From positions 1 through 64,000 of the forward strand of contig CAMYLJ010000013.1 in NCBI GenBank assembly GCA_947259215.1: a DNA stretch of 64,000 bases. The letters run 5' to 3'. Of the stretch, positions 1 to 7,733 are shown piece by piece; the stretch's first letter is position 1; each line of letters starts with the position of its first letter. The DNA is from an uncultured delta proteobacterium. Lineage in GTDB: Bacteria; Myxococcota_A; UBA9160; JAFDET01. The notes under the pieces are model-generated. The model was not told the origin of the DNA. It did no database searches and saw only the letters and a program-made list of their open reading frames with translations. Position numbers and translations under genes: made by a program.

Positions 1-213
1 GAGCACGACCCGGCTCTGCACGAAGGCGGTGTAGCCCCGCCCGACGATGCTGGTGAGCAGCCACGCGAGGGCGAAGAGCGCCACCCCGATGGCGAGGAGG
101 CCGTAGGCGCGGAAGCGGCGCTCGGCGGCGTAGCGCCTGCGCAGGCGGCGCAGCGCGTCCTCGCTCGTGTGCACGCCCGTGTCGCGCGGCGCGGACAGGG
201 TGGCCTCAGTCAT
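1..213 (-). CDS. pstA: Phosphate ABC transporter permease PstA (5' part only)
   Basis: This is the N-terminal 71 codons of an inner-membrane permease; the gene runs off the left edge of the window. The start ATG overlaps the end of pstC by 8 bp (ATGACTGA), the usual translational coupling of pstC and pstA. The visible protein begins MTEATLSAPRDTG, has a basic Arg-rich stretch near residues 22-36, then a first membrane segment at about residues 40-60 (LLAIGVALFALAWLL). With PstC it would form the membrane channel of the high-affinity phosphate importer. Identity rests on the operon position and this N-terminal layout; the permease core is not in the window. Confidence 0.8.
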   Translation of the reverse strand, partial: MTEATLSAPRDTGVHTSEDALRRLRRRYAAERRFRAYGLLAIGVALFALAWLLTSIVGRGYTAFVQSRVVL

Positions 214-1585
214 ACTGCTCCCGATACCGGCGCACGACCCGCAAGGCGACGACGTTCAGCATCAAGGTGACGAAGAAGAGCACCAGGCCCAGGGCGAAGG
301 CCGCCAGGGTCTTGGCGCTGTCGAACTCCTGATCGCCCACCAGCAGGGTCACGATCTGCACGGTGACCGTGGTGACGGCCTCCAACGGGTTGCCGGTGAG
401 GTTGGCCGCCAGCCCGGCGGCCATCACGACGATCATGGTCTCGCCGATGGCGCGCGACACGGCGAGCAGCACGGCGCCCACGATCCCGTGCAGGGCGGCC
501 GGCAGCACGACCCGCTTGATCATCTCGGAGCGGGTGCTCCCCAGCCCAAGCGCGCCGTCGCGCAGCGACTGGGGCACGGCGCTGATCACGTCGTCGGAGA
601 GCGACGAGACGAAGGGGATGATCATGATCCCCATCACGAGCCCCGCGCCGAGGGCGCTCTCGGAGGCTACGTCCAGTCCGAGGGACTCACCGATCCGGCG
701 GATGACGGGTCCGACCGTCAAGGCGGCGAAGAACCCGTAGACCACGGTCGGAATGCCCGCGAGGATCTCGAGGATGGGCTTCAGCGCGGCGCGCGCCGCC
801 GGCCGGGCGTACTCCGACAGGTAGATGGCGGCCAACAGGCCCACCGGGACCGCCACGCCCATGGCGATGACGGTGATCAGCAGCGTGCCGGCGAAGATCG
901 GAATCGCCCCGAAGGCACCCGAGGAACCCACCTGGTCGGCCCGCAGCGCCGTCTGGGGACTCCACTTCGTGCCGAACAGGAACTCGCCCGGCGACACCAG
1001 GGCGAAGAAGCGCAGCGCCTCGAAGATCAGCGACAGCACGATGCCGACGGTCGTGAGGATCGCGACCGTCGAGCAGATCACCAGGGACGCGTTCAGGCTG
1101 CGTTCGACGGCGTTTCGCGCCCGGAAACCCGGCGAGACCCGGCGGCGCGCCCAGCTGAGCCCCCCGACGGCAAGCGCCAGCGCACACGCCGCCAGGCCGG
1201 TGCGTCCCAGCAGGCGCAGGCTCGCGTAGCGCGCTGCGGCGGCCTCGAGCTCCGGGCTCGCTGCCTGGCTGGTCACGCCGCCCGACGCTAGGCTGCGAGC
1301 GTCGCGCAGGAAGAGATCCACGCGCTCCGGCGGAAGCGCGTGCACGCTCGCCGGAGCGTCGGCGAGCACCATCGAATCCACGATCCTCGGCTGCGCGACG
1401 ACCCAGACGAGCACCAGCGCCAGCGCGGGCAGGCCGCACCACAGCGCCACGTAGTATCCGTGGTAGATCGGACGCGAGTGAAGGCCCCGAGGATCTCCGG
1501 CCGACGCCCGCAGCGCCGCGCGTCGTCCCACGACGTACGCCAGCACCATCAACCCCAGGAGGACGCTGGTGAGGAGCAGGCTCAT
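206..1585 (-). CDS. pstC: Phosphate ABC transporter permease PstC
   Basis: Inner-membrane permease of the high-affinity phosphate importer. The 459-residue protein is longer than E. coli PstC (about 320) because it has an N-terminal extension with extra membrane segments (about residues 1-20, 44-65 and 128-147), a form common in many proteobacteria. The C-terminal half is the canonical permease core, with several membrane helices and the ATPase-contact motif LEILAGIPTVVYGFFA at about residues 273-288. It lies downstream of pstS on the same strand and overlaps pstA by 8 bp, so pstS-pstC-pstA read as one operon; pstB would be expected beyond the left edge. Regulation by phosphate starvation is expected from the family, but I saw no clear Pho box. 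Confidence 0.93.
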   Translation of the reverse strand: MSLLLTSVLLGLMVLAYVVGRRAALRASAGDPRGLHSRPIYHGYYVALWCGLPALALVLVWVVAQPRIVDSMVLADAPASVHALPPERVDLFLRDARSLASGGVTSQAASPELEAAAARYASLRLLGRTGLAACALALAVGGLSWARRRVSPGFRARNAVERSLNASLVICSTVAILTTVGIVLSLIFEALRFFALVSPGEFLFGTKWSPQTALRADQVGSSGAFGAIPIFAGTLLITVIAMGVAVPVGLLAAIYLSEYARPAARAALKPILEILAGIPTVVYGFFAALTVGPVIRRIGESLGLDVASESALGAGLVMGIMIIPFVSSLSDDVISAVPQSLRDGALGLGSTRSEMIKRVVLPAALHGIVGAVLLAVSRAIGETMIVVMAAGLAANLTGNPLEAVTTVTVQIVTLLVGDQEFDSAKTLAAFALGLVLFFVTLMLNVVALRVVRRYREQYD

Positions 1586-1660
1586 GCGCGGCGTCGTTCT
1601 CCGGAACGCGCTGGCGACCGCACCGCGAGTGCGCGGCCGCCGGCGGCGTTCAGCAGGGAA

Positions 1661-2719
1661 TCACTTGCCGGGGCCGGTGGCCACGGCCGACTCCGAGAGC
1701 GTGGTCATGTTCTTCCCGATCTGCCGGACCTTCTTCAGCTCGGCTTCGGGCATCGGGATGAGCCCCTTGTCCGTCAGGTAGCCCTCCTGGCCCGCCGCCT
1801 TGTCGCTGGTGAACTCGGCCACGTACTCGCCGATCCCGGGCACGACGCCCACGTGCGCCTTCTTCACGTAGAAGTAGAGCGACCGCGACACGCCGTACTG
1901 GCCGTCGGCGATGTTCTCGAACGTCGGCTCGACGCCGTCCACCAGGCTGCCCTGGATCTTGTCGGCGTTCTGGTCGAGGAAGGAGAAGCCGAAGATCCCG
2001 AGCGCCTTCGGGTTGGCCTCGAGCTTCTGGACGATCAGGTTGTCGTTCTCGCCGGCCTCGACGTAGTGACCGTCCTCGCGGATCGAATGGGCCACGACCT
2101 GGAACGCCTTCTTGTCCTTGCCGCGCATGTCCGCCAGCATCGGAATCTCCTTGGCGCCGCCCTCCATGGCCAGCTCCACGAAGGCGTCCCGGGTGCCCGA
2201 GGTGGGCGGCGGGCCGAGCACCTCGATCTTGGCGTCGGGCAGCGAGGCGTCGATGTCCTTCCAGGTCTGGTAGGGGTTCGCCACCAGCTTCCCGTTGACC
2301 GGAACCTGCTTGCCGAGCGCCCGGAAGACCTGCTCCTTCGTGAGCGAGAGGCGACCGGACTTCTTGGAGTTGGCGATCACGATCCCGTCGTAGCCGACCT
2401 TGATCTCCACCACGTCGGTCACGCCGTTCGTGGCGCAGCGGTCGATCTCCGACTGCTTGATCCTGCGCGACGAGTTGGTGACGTCCGGATGCTCGAGGCC
2501 CACGCCGGAGCAGAAGAGCTTGAGCCCGCCCCCGGAGCCGGTGCTCTCGATCACCGGGGTCTTGAAGGACGTGGTCTTGCCGAACTGCTCGGCCACGGCC
2601 GTGGAGAAGGGAAACACCGTCGAAGAGCCCACGACGCGGATCTGGTCGCGGGCCTCGGCCGGGCCGGCGAAGGCGAGCGCGAGCCCGGCTGCAACGCTGG
2701 CGATCATCCTGGACTTCAC
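1661..2719 (-). CDS. pstS: Periplasmic phosphate-binding protein PstS
   Basis: Substrate-binding protein of the phosphate ABC importer, 352 residues, exported by an N-terminal signal peptide (MKSRMIASVAAGLALAFAGP, cleavage near AEA-RD). The mature start IRVVGSSTVFPFSTAVAEQF contains the family signature (GSST(V/I)xPF), and STGSGGG and SGTRDAF are the other phosphate-contact loops seen in PstS proteins. The start is GTG at 2719, preceded by a strong AAAGGAG ribosome-binding site 8 nt upstream; longer readings of this frame run antisense through phoU and are not credible. It is the first gene of the minus-strand pst operon. Confidence 0.95.
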   Translation of the reverse strand: MKSRMIASVAAGLALAFAGPAEARDQIRVVGSSTVFPFSTAVAEQFGKTTSFKTPVIESTGSGGGLKLFCSGVGLEHPDVTNSSRRIKQSEIDRCATNGVTDVVEIKVGYDGIVIANSKKSGRLSLTKEQVFRALGKQVPVNGKLVANPYQTWKDIDASLPDAKIEVLGPPPTSGTRDAFVELAMEGGAKEIPMLADMRGKDKKAFQVVAHSIREDGHYVEAGENDNLIVQKLEANPKALGIFGFSFLDQNADKIQGSLVDGVEPTFENIADGQYGVSRSLYFYVKKAHVGVVPGIGEYVAEFTSDKAAGQEGYLTDKGLIPMPEAELKKVRQIGKNMTTLSESAVATGPGK

Positions 2720-2868
2720 GTGCAGATCTCCTTTGAGAGCCCGCGCCCGCCCGTGTGCGGCACCACCGCGTGGGCAGCGCGCGGCGTCCGGCCCCGTCCG
2801 GCCGGACCTTCGGGGTGAAGGGTAGGGGCGGGGCTCGGGGCAGGCGGGGAGGCCGGGCGACGCTTCGG

Positions 2869-3402
2869 TTACGATTCGGTGACGCCCCGCTCGGGCGCGT
2901 CCTCCGCCCTCGCCGCTCCGATCTCGTCGAGCTGGCGCTGGAGCTTCACGCGATCCAGCGAGTCGATGGGCAGGCTCGCGAAGATGCGGATGCGGTGCTC
3001 GAGCTCGTGGAACGCCCGGCGGAAGGCCAGGGAGCTCTCCGCGGCGTCGCCCCTCACCGCAGCGGGATCCGCGACGCCCCAGTGGGCCGACAGCGGCTGT
3101 CCGGGCCAGACGGGACAGGCCTCCGCGGCCGCGCTGTCGCAGACGGTGAAGACGAAGTCGAGCTGCGGAGCCACTGCGCCCGCGAACTCCTGCCAGCTCT
3201 TGCTGTGGGGCTCGCCGGCCGGAATCCGCATCTGCGCCAGGATCCGGAGAGCGCCGGGATTCACCTTCCCGGTGGGCTGACTGCCCGCGCTGTGGGCGCG
3301 AAAGCGCCCGCGGCCCCAGTGGTTCAGCAGCGCCTCCGCCAGGATGCTGCGCGCCGAGTTGCCGGTGCACAGGAAGAGCACCTCGTAGCGTCGATCGGCC
3401 AT
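2869..3402 (-). CDS. arsC: Arsenate reductase / low-molecular-weight tyrosine phosphatase-like protein
   Basis: A 177-residue cytosolic protein with the CX5R phosphatase loop C12-TGNSA-R18, two further cysteines (C88 in FTVCD, C96 in EAC) and an Asp-Pro (D112-P113). This is the arrangement of thioredoxin-coupled ArsC: nucleophilic Cys, resolving Cys pair and general-acid Asp. It would reduce arsenate to arsenite, which makes sense beside a phosphate importer that also admits arsenate. The ATG at 3402 is chosen over one eight codons upstream because GGAGG lies 7 nt before it. No arsR, arsB or acr3 is adjacent, so a protein tyrosine phosphatase role cannot be excluded. It is transcribed toward pstS with a 149-bp gap. 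Confidence 0.82.
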   Translation of the reverse strand: MADRRYEVLFLCTGNSARSILAEALLNHWGRGRFRAHSAGSQPTGKVNPGALRILAQMRIPAGEPHSKSWQEFAGAVAPQLDFVFTVCDSAAAEACPVWPGQPLSAHWGVADPAAVRGDAAESSLAFRRAFHELEHRIRIFASLPIDSLDRVKLQRQLDEIGAARAEDAPERGVTES

Positions 3403-3637
3403 GGCCCGCCTCCCTTGGAACAGCATGCGACAACCGGTCGCCGTCGCGATGACGCCGCTGTGACGGGTGCGCGACGTTCCGGATGCTCGCCGATGACGTC
3501 TCCCTTGGGGGAAGCTCGCGCCGGCGCGGATCCGTCACGGAAGCGTCGTCATCCATTCGATGCCGCTTCGTCGCGCCTTCGTCAAACAGGATCTCGCGGG
3601 TCGGTGTACCCTCGGGGCTCGCTCCGAGGAGTTGCCA

Positions 3638-4318
3638 TTGAAGCGGACCCTGGACCCGGTCCTGGAAGACCTGCGCGAGCGGGCGCTGCGCATGGGGAGC
3701 CTGGCCGAGGCGATCCTGGCCAAGGCCCTGCGGGCCGTCTGGGAGCGCGACCCCAAGCTGGCCGAGCAGGTGCGCGAGGACGACCTGGCCATCGACCGCC
3801 TCGACGTGGAGATCGACGAGGAGGTGATCGAGGCGCTGGCCCTGCACCAGCCCGTGGCCGACGACCTGCGCCGGATCCTGGCGGTGCGCACCATGTCGGG
3901 CGACCTGGAGCGGGTCGGCGATCTCGCACGCAACATCGCCAAGAGCGCCGAGCGCCTGGCCTCGCGCCCCGAGATCCCCCTGCCGCCGCGGCTCCAGGAG
4001 CTCGCGGATCAGACCAGCCGCGCCCTGGGCGCGGCGCTCGACAGCTTCTCCCACCAGGACGCCGTCCGCGCCCAGGCCGTGATCGACGCCGACGACGCGA
4101 TCGACGAGGCCGAGGACCAGCTGATCCGGGAACTGATCACGGAGACCGGGATCCATCCCGAGTGGGTCGCCCAGGAGGTGGACCTGGTGCTGATCGCCAA
4201 GAACCTGGAGCGGGTGGGAGACCACGCCACCAACCTGGCCGAAGAGGTGATCTTCCTGGCCGAGGCGCGCATCGTGCGCCACGCGGCCAAGCTCGGCGGA
4301 ACGGCCAGCGGCGGCTAG
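3638..4318 (+). CDS. phoU: Phosphate transport regulator PhoU
   Basis: Cytosolic, all-helical regulator that links the Pst transporter to the PhoR/PhoB two-component system and restrains phosphate uptake. From the TTG at 3638 the protein has 226 residues, the normal PhoU length, beginning LKRTLDPVLEDLRERALRMG. Two three-helix PhoU repeats are visible, each with the metal-binding consensus (MSGDLERVGDLARN and LIAKNLERVGDHATN). TTG is preferred because GAGGAG sits 6 nt upstream; an ATG at 3560 would add 26 poorly conserved residues. It is divergent from the arsC-pst genes, with a 235-bp region between. The 69-bp double-hairpin repeat follows its stop codon directly. Confidence 0.93.
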   Translation: MKRTLDPVLEDLRERALRMGSLAEAILAKALRAVWERDPKLAEQVREDDLAIDRLDVEIDEEVIEALALHQPVADDLRRILAVRTMSGDLERVGDLARNIAKSAERLASRPEIPLPPRLQELADQTSRALGAALDSFSHQDAVRAQAVIDADDAIDEAEDQLIRELITETGIHPEWVAQEVDLVLIAKNLERVGDHATNLAEEVIFLAEARIVRHAAKLGGTASGG

Positions 4319-4320
4319 CG

Positions 4321-4389
4321 GACGGAGCCCGAAGGGCTCCGTTTGCGGCGCAAACCGATCGAAGACTCCGTCTTGGGTCGGCTTGCTAG
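4321..4389. repeat. 69-bp double-hairpin intergenic repeat, copy A
   Basis: This is one of two copies in the window (the other is at 19210-19278), 62 of 69 positions identical. It contains two inverted repeats: CGGAGCCC-GAA-GGGCTCCG (perfect 8-bp stem) followed by CCGATCGAAGAC-TCC-GTCTTGGGTCGG. Most differences between copies lie in the second stem, and some keep wobble pairing. Both copies begin 2 nt after a stop codon, here that of phoU, and end in TGCTAG. It looks like a REP-type extragenic element or a transcription-termination or mRNA-stabilising structure. The last bases, TAG, also form the start of a possible -10 box (TAGGCT) for the next gene. Confidence 0.8.
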
Positions 4390-4398
4390 GCTTCCGCG

Positions 4399-5148
4399 AT
4401 GGGTTCCGGCGTCTGTTACGGCGACGGCGTCTACCGCCGACGCATCCGCCTCGTCGCCCGTGATGACCGCGTGCGCGGCGACCTGGAGGACGACTTCCAC
4501 CGCTTCGGCGTCGAGATCCGCCACGACGGCCACCGCATTCTCGAAGCCCGCGGCGACGCCCGCCGCTTTCCGTGGGAGACCTGCGCCGGTGCCACGGCGC
4601 AGATCGAGGCGCTGGAAGGCACGCCCCTGGTGGAGCGCGCCGCCGACCTGGCCGCGCACAGCGATCCCCGCCTGCACTGCACCCACCTCTACGACGTGGC
4701 CGCCCTGGTCGTGGCGCACGCAGCTGCCGGCCGGGCGCAGCGCCAGTATGACGTGGCCGTTCCGGACCGCGTCGACTGGCGAACCGAGCCCAGCCTGGAA
4801 CGCGACGGCGCGCCGCTGCTGCACTGGAAGCTCGAGCGACACAGCCTCACCGGCCCGGCTCCCTTCGCCGGCGTGAGTCTCCGCGGGCGCGCCTTCCTCG
4901 ACTGGATCCACGACCGGCTGGAGCCGGATCTGGCCGAAGCGGCGCTGGTGCTGCGGCGCGCCTGCTACATCGCCATGGGCCGGGCGACGGACCTGGACAC
5001 GATCCCGAGTGCGGACCGCGTCACACCCATCGCGGGCGCCACCTGCCACAGCATGCAGCCGGCGATCGCGCCCCGGGCCCTGCGCGTGCACGGCTCGACC
5101 CGTCAGTTCAGCGACGGACCGGAGCGCCTGCTCGCAGACGCGACCTGA
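4399..5148 (+). CDS. DUF2889-family protein
   Basis: A 249-residue cytosolic protein of unknown function. It matches the DUF2889 pattern as I remember it: an N-terminal YRRRI strand, DDFHRFGVEIRHDG with conserved Asp-His and HDG, then RRFPWETCAGA with a conserved Cys, and a C-terminal YIAMGRA helix. No membrane segment or signal peptide is present. There is no clear ribosome-binding site. Instead TAGGCT (4387-4392) lies 6 nt before the ATG, so the transcript may be leaderless. The upstream neighbour is phoU plus the 69-bp repeat; the downstream neighbour is convergent. Confidence 0.72.
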   Translation: MGSGVCYGDGVYRRRIRLVARDDRVRGDLEDDFHRFGVEIRHDGHRILEARGDARRFPWETCAGATAQIEALEGTPLVERAADLAAHSDPRLHCTHLYDVAALVVAHAAAGRAQRQYDVAVPDRVDWRTEPSLERDGAPLLHWKLERHSLTGPAPFAGVSLRGRAFLDWIHDRLEPDLAEAALVLRRACYIAMGRATDLDTIPSADRVTPIAGATCHSMQPAIAPRALRVHGSTRQFSDGPERLLADAT

Positions 5149-5154
5149 GCGGGC

Positions 5155-6174
5155 CTACGGGCGCAGGATCACCTTGCACTGGGTGGTGGGCTGCTTCAGG
5201 GCCTGGAAGGCCTCCGGGAAGCGCTCCAGGTCGACCACGTCGGTGATCATCGGCTGCGAGGCGACGCGCTCCGAGCCGAGCATGTCCAGGATGAACTCGA
5301 AGTCCTGGCGCCGGTAGGCCACCACGAACTGCAGCGACAGCTCTTTCAGGATGGCCAGCGCCGGGAAGATCGTGTCCGGCTGCATGCACACGCCCACCAC
5401 CACGATGCGCGCCCGGGCCGGCGCCAGCATCAGGCATTCCTGGAGCATTCCCGGCACGCCGACGCACTCGAAGATCACGTCGGGGGTGGCGCCCGTCTGC
5501 TTGTGGAAGGAGCCCGCCACGTTCTCCTTCGAGGCGTCGACGCCGTGGGTGGCGCCGAAGCGCGCCGCCAGCTCGAGCCGACCCGCAGCCTTCTCGCTCA
5601 CCACCACGCTTCGCGCCCCGAAGAACCGGGCCCAGAGCGCCGTGGCCAGGCCGATCGGACCGGCGCCGACCACCAGCACGTTCTCCCCCGGCACGAGCTG
5701 CGACTGCCGCACCGCGTGCAGGCCGACGGCCAGCGGCTCGACGGTGGCGCCCGCATCGAAGTCCACGGACTCGGGCAGGCGCAGGCTCTCGTGACTGCCG
5801 ACGCGCACGTACTCGGCGTAGGCGCCGGGGATGGCTCCGAGACCGGTGGCCTGCATTCCGACGCAGCGGGTGCCGTCGCCCGAGAGGCAGGCGACGCAGC
5901 GGCCGCAGCCGATGTAGGGCAGCGCGCAGACGCGCTCGCCCTTCCGCCAGCGGTCGCCCACCTCGGAGCCCACCGCCACCACCTCGCCGGCGAACTCGTG
6001 GCCCATGACCGTGCCCGGGGGCAGTCCCGGCGGCAGGTCCGACGCGTGCAGATCGGAGCCGCAGATCCCGCAGCTCTTCACCCGCAGCACCAGGTCCGTC
6101 GGCCCGGGCTCGGGGTCCGGCATCTCCTCCAGCTCCAGGGGCTTTCCGAGGCCGCGAAGGACCGCCGCGCGCAT
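5155..6174 (-). CDS. Zinc-dependent alcohol dehydrogenase (MDR superfamily)
   Basis: A 339-residue cytosolic NAD(P)-dependent oxidoreductase. Catalytic-zinc ligands are visible as CGICGSD (C38) and GHEFAGE. The structural-zinc lobe has four cysteines in CGRCVACLSGDGTRC, and the Rossmann motif is VVGAGPIG in the middle of the protein. The architecture resembles threonine/sorbitol-type dehydrogenases, but the substrate cannot be deduced. The ATG at 6174 is used because GGAGG lies 8 nt upstream; a GTG at 6183 would overlap that site. It is divergent from the tetR operon with a 63-bp shared promoter region, so the TetR protein may control it. Confidence 0.85.
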   Translation of the reverse strand: MRAAVLRGLGKPLELEEMPDPEPGPTDLVLRVKSCGICGSDLHASDLPPGLPPGTVMGHEFAGEVVAVGSEVGDRWRKGERVCALPYIGCGRCVACLSGDGTRCVGMQATGLGAIPGAYAEYVRVGSHESLRLPESVDFDAGATVEPLAVGLHAVRQSQLVPGENVLVVGAGPIGLATALWARFFGARSVVVSEKAAGRLELAARFGATHGVDASKENVAGSFHKQTGATPDVIFECVGVPGMLQECLMLAPARARIVVVGVCMQPDTIFPALAILKELSLQFVVAYRRQDFEFILDMLGSERVASQPMITDVVDLERFPEAFQALKQPTTQCKVILRP

Positions 6175-6196
6175 GATCCGCACCTCCGACGCCAGT

Positions 6197-6226
6197 TTGA
6201 CAGACTCGAGAGGCAGTCACTAGACT
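6197..6226 (+). promoter_or_regulatory. Promoter and possible TetR operator of the tetR operon
   Basis: TTGACA (6197-6202), an 18-nt spacer and TAGACT (6221-6226) form a sigma70-like promoter reading toward the ATG at 6238. Between them, 6199-6218 is an imperfect 20-bp palindrome with 7 of 10 possible pairs, GAC...GTC at the ends. That is where an autorepressing TetR protein would be expected to bind, and it would also cover the region upstream of the divergent alcohol dehydrogenase. Confidence 0.5.
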
Positions 6227-6237
6227 GAGGTCCACTT

Positions 6238-6873
6238 ATGGATCGTAGTGCAAAACGGAACGCGGGCGATGCCGGAGTCCACGGCGGCTCGCGGCGCGCC
6301 CGCAAGAAGGAGCGCACCCGGCGCGAGATCTTCGACGCCGCCATGGCGCTGTTCGGCGAGCGGGGCTTCGGCGCGGTCACGATCGAGGAGATCTGCGCCC
6401 GCGCCGACGTGGCGCGCGCCACCTTCTTCCTGCACTACCCGACCAAGGCCGCCCTGCTCTTCGAGTACGCCCGCGCGCTCGCCGGCGAGCTGGAGAGCGA
6501 GCTGGGAGACGAGGACGAGACCGCCGCCGAGCAGTTCGGACATCTGGCTCGGGGGCTGGTGCGCAGCTGGAGCGAGCGCGAGGCCGTGATGCGCGAGATG
6601 CTGCGCGAGCTGTTCGCGGACCCCGACGTGCTGCGCAGCGCGCGGACCCGCGCCCACGAGCTGCCCGCGCTGGTCGCCGGCGTCGTGAAGCGCGGCCAGG
6701 AGCGCGGAGAGTTCCGCCCCGACGTGGCGCCTCACGTGGCCGCGGCCGCCTTCCTCTCGAGCTCCCTGGCGCTGCTCGCCGCCAGCCGGCGGCCGGCGCG
6801 CTTGCGCGACGAGCTGGTGGACCTGACCCTGTACGGCCTCGTGGCCGGCGCGGGACCGGAGGCGACCCGATGA
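6238..6873 (+). CDS. TetR-family transcriptional regulator
   Basis: A 211-residue DNA-binding repressor. The N-terminal helix-turn-helix is typical: RREIFDAAMALFGERGFGAVT, then IEEICARADVARATFFLHYPTKAALL (about residues 28-75). The C-terminal ligand domain is not diagnostic. It overlaps the next gene by 4 bp (ATGA) and heads an operon with a hydrolase and a ferredoxin-reductase-type flavoprotein, so it probably senses a hydrophobic substrate of that small catabolic unit. The palindrome in its promoter suggests autoregulation. Confidence 0.9.
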   Translation: MDRSAKRNAGDAGVHGGSRRARKKERTRREIFDAAMALFGERGFGAVTIEEICARADVARATFFLHYPTKAALLFEYARALAGELESELGDEDETAAEQFGHLARGLVRSWSEREAVMREMLRELFADPDVLRSARTRAHELPALVAGVVKRGQERGEFRPDVAPHVAAAAFLSSSLALLAASRRPARLRDELVDLTLYGLVAGAGPEATR

Positions 6874-7733
6874 GCGGCCCGCGATCCCTCCGCTTCGAAG
6901 GCCGCGACGGCATCGTGCTCGCCGCCGACGCCTGGGGCGACCCCGCGGCGCCGCCGGTGGTGCTGCTGCACGGCGGCGGCCAGACCCGTCACGCCTGGGG
7001 CGGCACGGCCATCGCCCTGGCCGGCGCCGGCTGGCACGCCGTCGCGGTGGATCAACGCGGCCACGGCGACAGCAGCTGGTGTCCCGACGGCGACTACAGC
7101 TTCCGCGCCTTCGCGGCCGACGCCGCGGCCGTCGCGGCGAGCCTCGGGCGAGCTCCGGTGTTCGTGGGCGCGTCCCTCGGCGGCATCGCTTCGATGGTGG
7201 CGATCGCCGAGCACGGGACGCCCGCCCGGGCGCTGGTCCTCGTGGACGTCGGCCCACGCATCGAGCGAGACGGCGTGCGGCGAATCGTGGACTTCATGAA
7301 CGCCCGCCCCGAAGGCTTCGCGAGCCTCGAGGAGGCCGCGGACGCGGTCGCCGCCTACCAGCCGCACCGCAAGCGCACGCGAAACCTGGCCGGCCTCGAG
7401 AAGAACCTGCGCCGCGGCGACGACGGCCGCTGGCGCTGGCACTGGGACCCGCGCTTCCTGAACGGCCGCCTGCCCGCGGGCGACACCTCCATGCCGGCCC
7501 AGCTCGACGCCCTCGCCCGCCGACTGAGCCTGCCCACCCTGATGGTGCGCGGGCAGCTCTCCGACCTGCTGTCCGAGGAGGGCGCGCGCCACTTCCTCGA
7601 GCTCGTGCCCCACGCCCGCTACACCGACGTCTCCGACGCCGGGCACATGGTGGCCGGCGACCGCAACGACCGCTTCACCCGCGCGGTGCTCGACTTCCTC
7701 GCCGACGAGATCCGCGACTCCGACGCGGCCTGA
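6870..7733 (+). CDS. Alpha/beta-hydrolase
   Basis: A 287-residue hydrolase. HGGG near residue 35 forms the oxyanion loop, the nucleophile elbow GASLGG carries the catalytic Ser, and DAGHMV near the C-terminus carries the catalytic His. Acidic candidates lie between them (MVRGQLSDLL). There is no signal peptide, so it is cytosolic. It starts inside the tetR stop codon (ATGA) and its own stop overlaps the next start (TGATG), so the three genes are translationally coupled. Ester or epoxide substrates are possible; nothing in the sequence decides. Confidence 0.88.
   Translation: MSGPRSLRFEGRDGIVLAADAWGDPAAPPVVLLHGGGQTRHAWGGTAIALAGAGWHAVAVDQRGHGDSSWCPDGDYSFRAFAADAAAVAASLGRAPVFVGASLGGIASMVAIAEHGTPARALVLVDVGPRIERDGVRRIVDFMNARPEGFASLEEAADAVAAYQPHRKRTRNLAGLEKNLRRGDDGRWRWHWDPRFLNGRLPAGDTSMPAQLDALARRLSLPTLMVRGQLSDLLSEEGARHFLELVPHARYTDVSDAGHMVAGDRNDRFTRAVLDFLADEIRDSDAA

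Noticed and set aside
3532-3552. Pho box upstream of phoU
   Set aside because: CCGTCAC-GGAA-GCGTCGT has the 11-bp phase of a Pho box but matches the consensus at only 5/7 and 4/7 positions, and nothing better lies before pstS. Too weak to call.
1661-4282. One 873-residue protein combining phoU-antisense and PstS
   Set aside because: The long frame is an artefact of high GC; PstS has its own GTG with a strong ribosome-binding site at 2719 and the upstream part is antisense to arsC and phoU.
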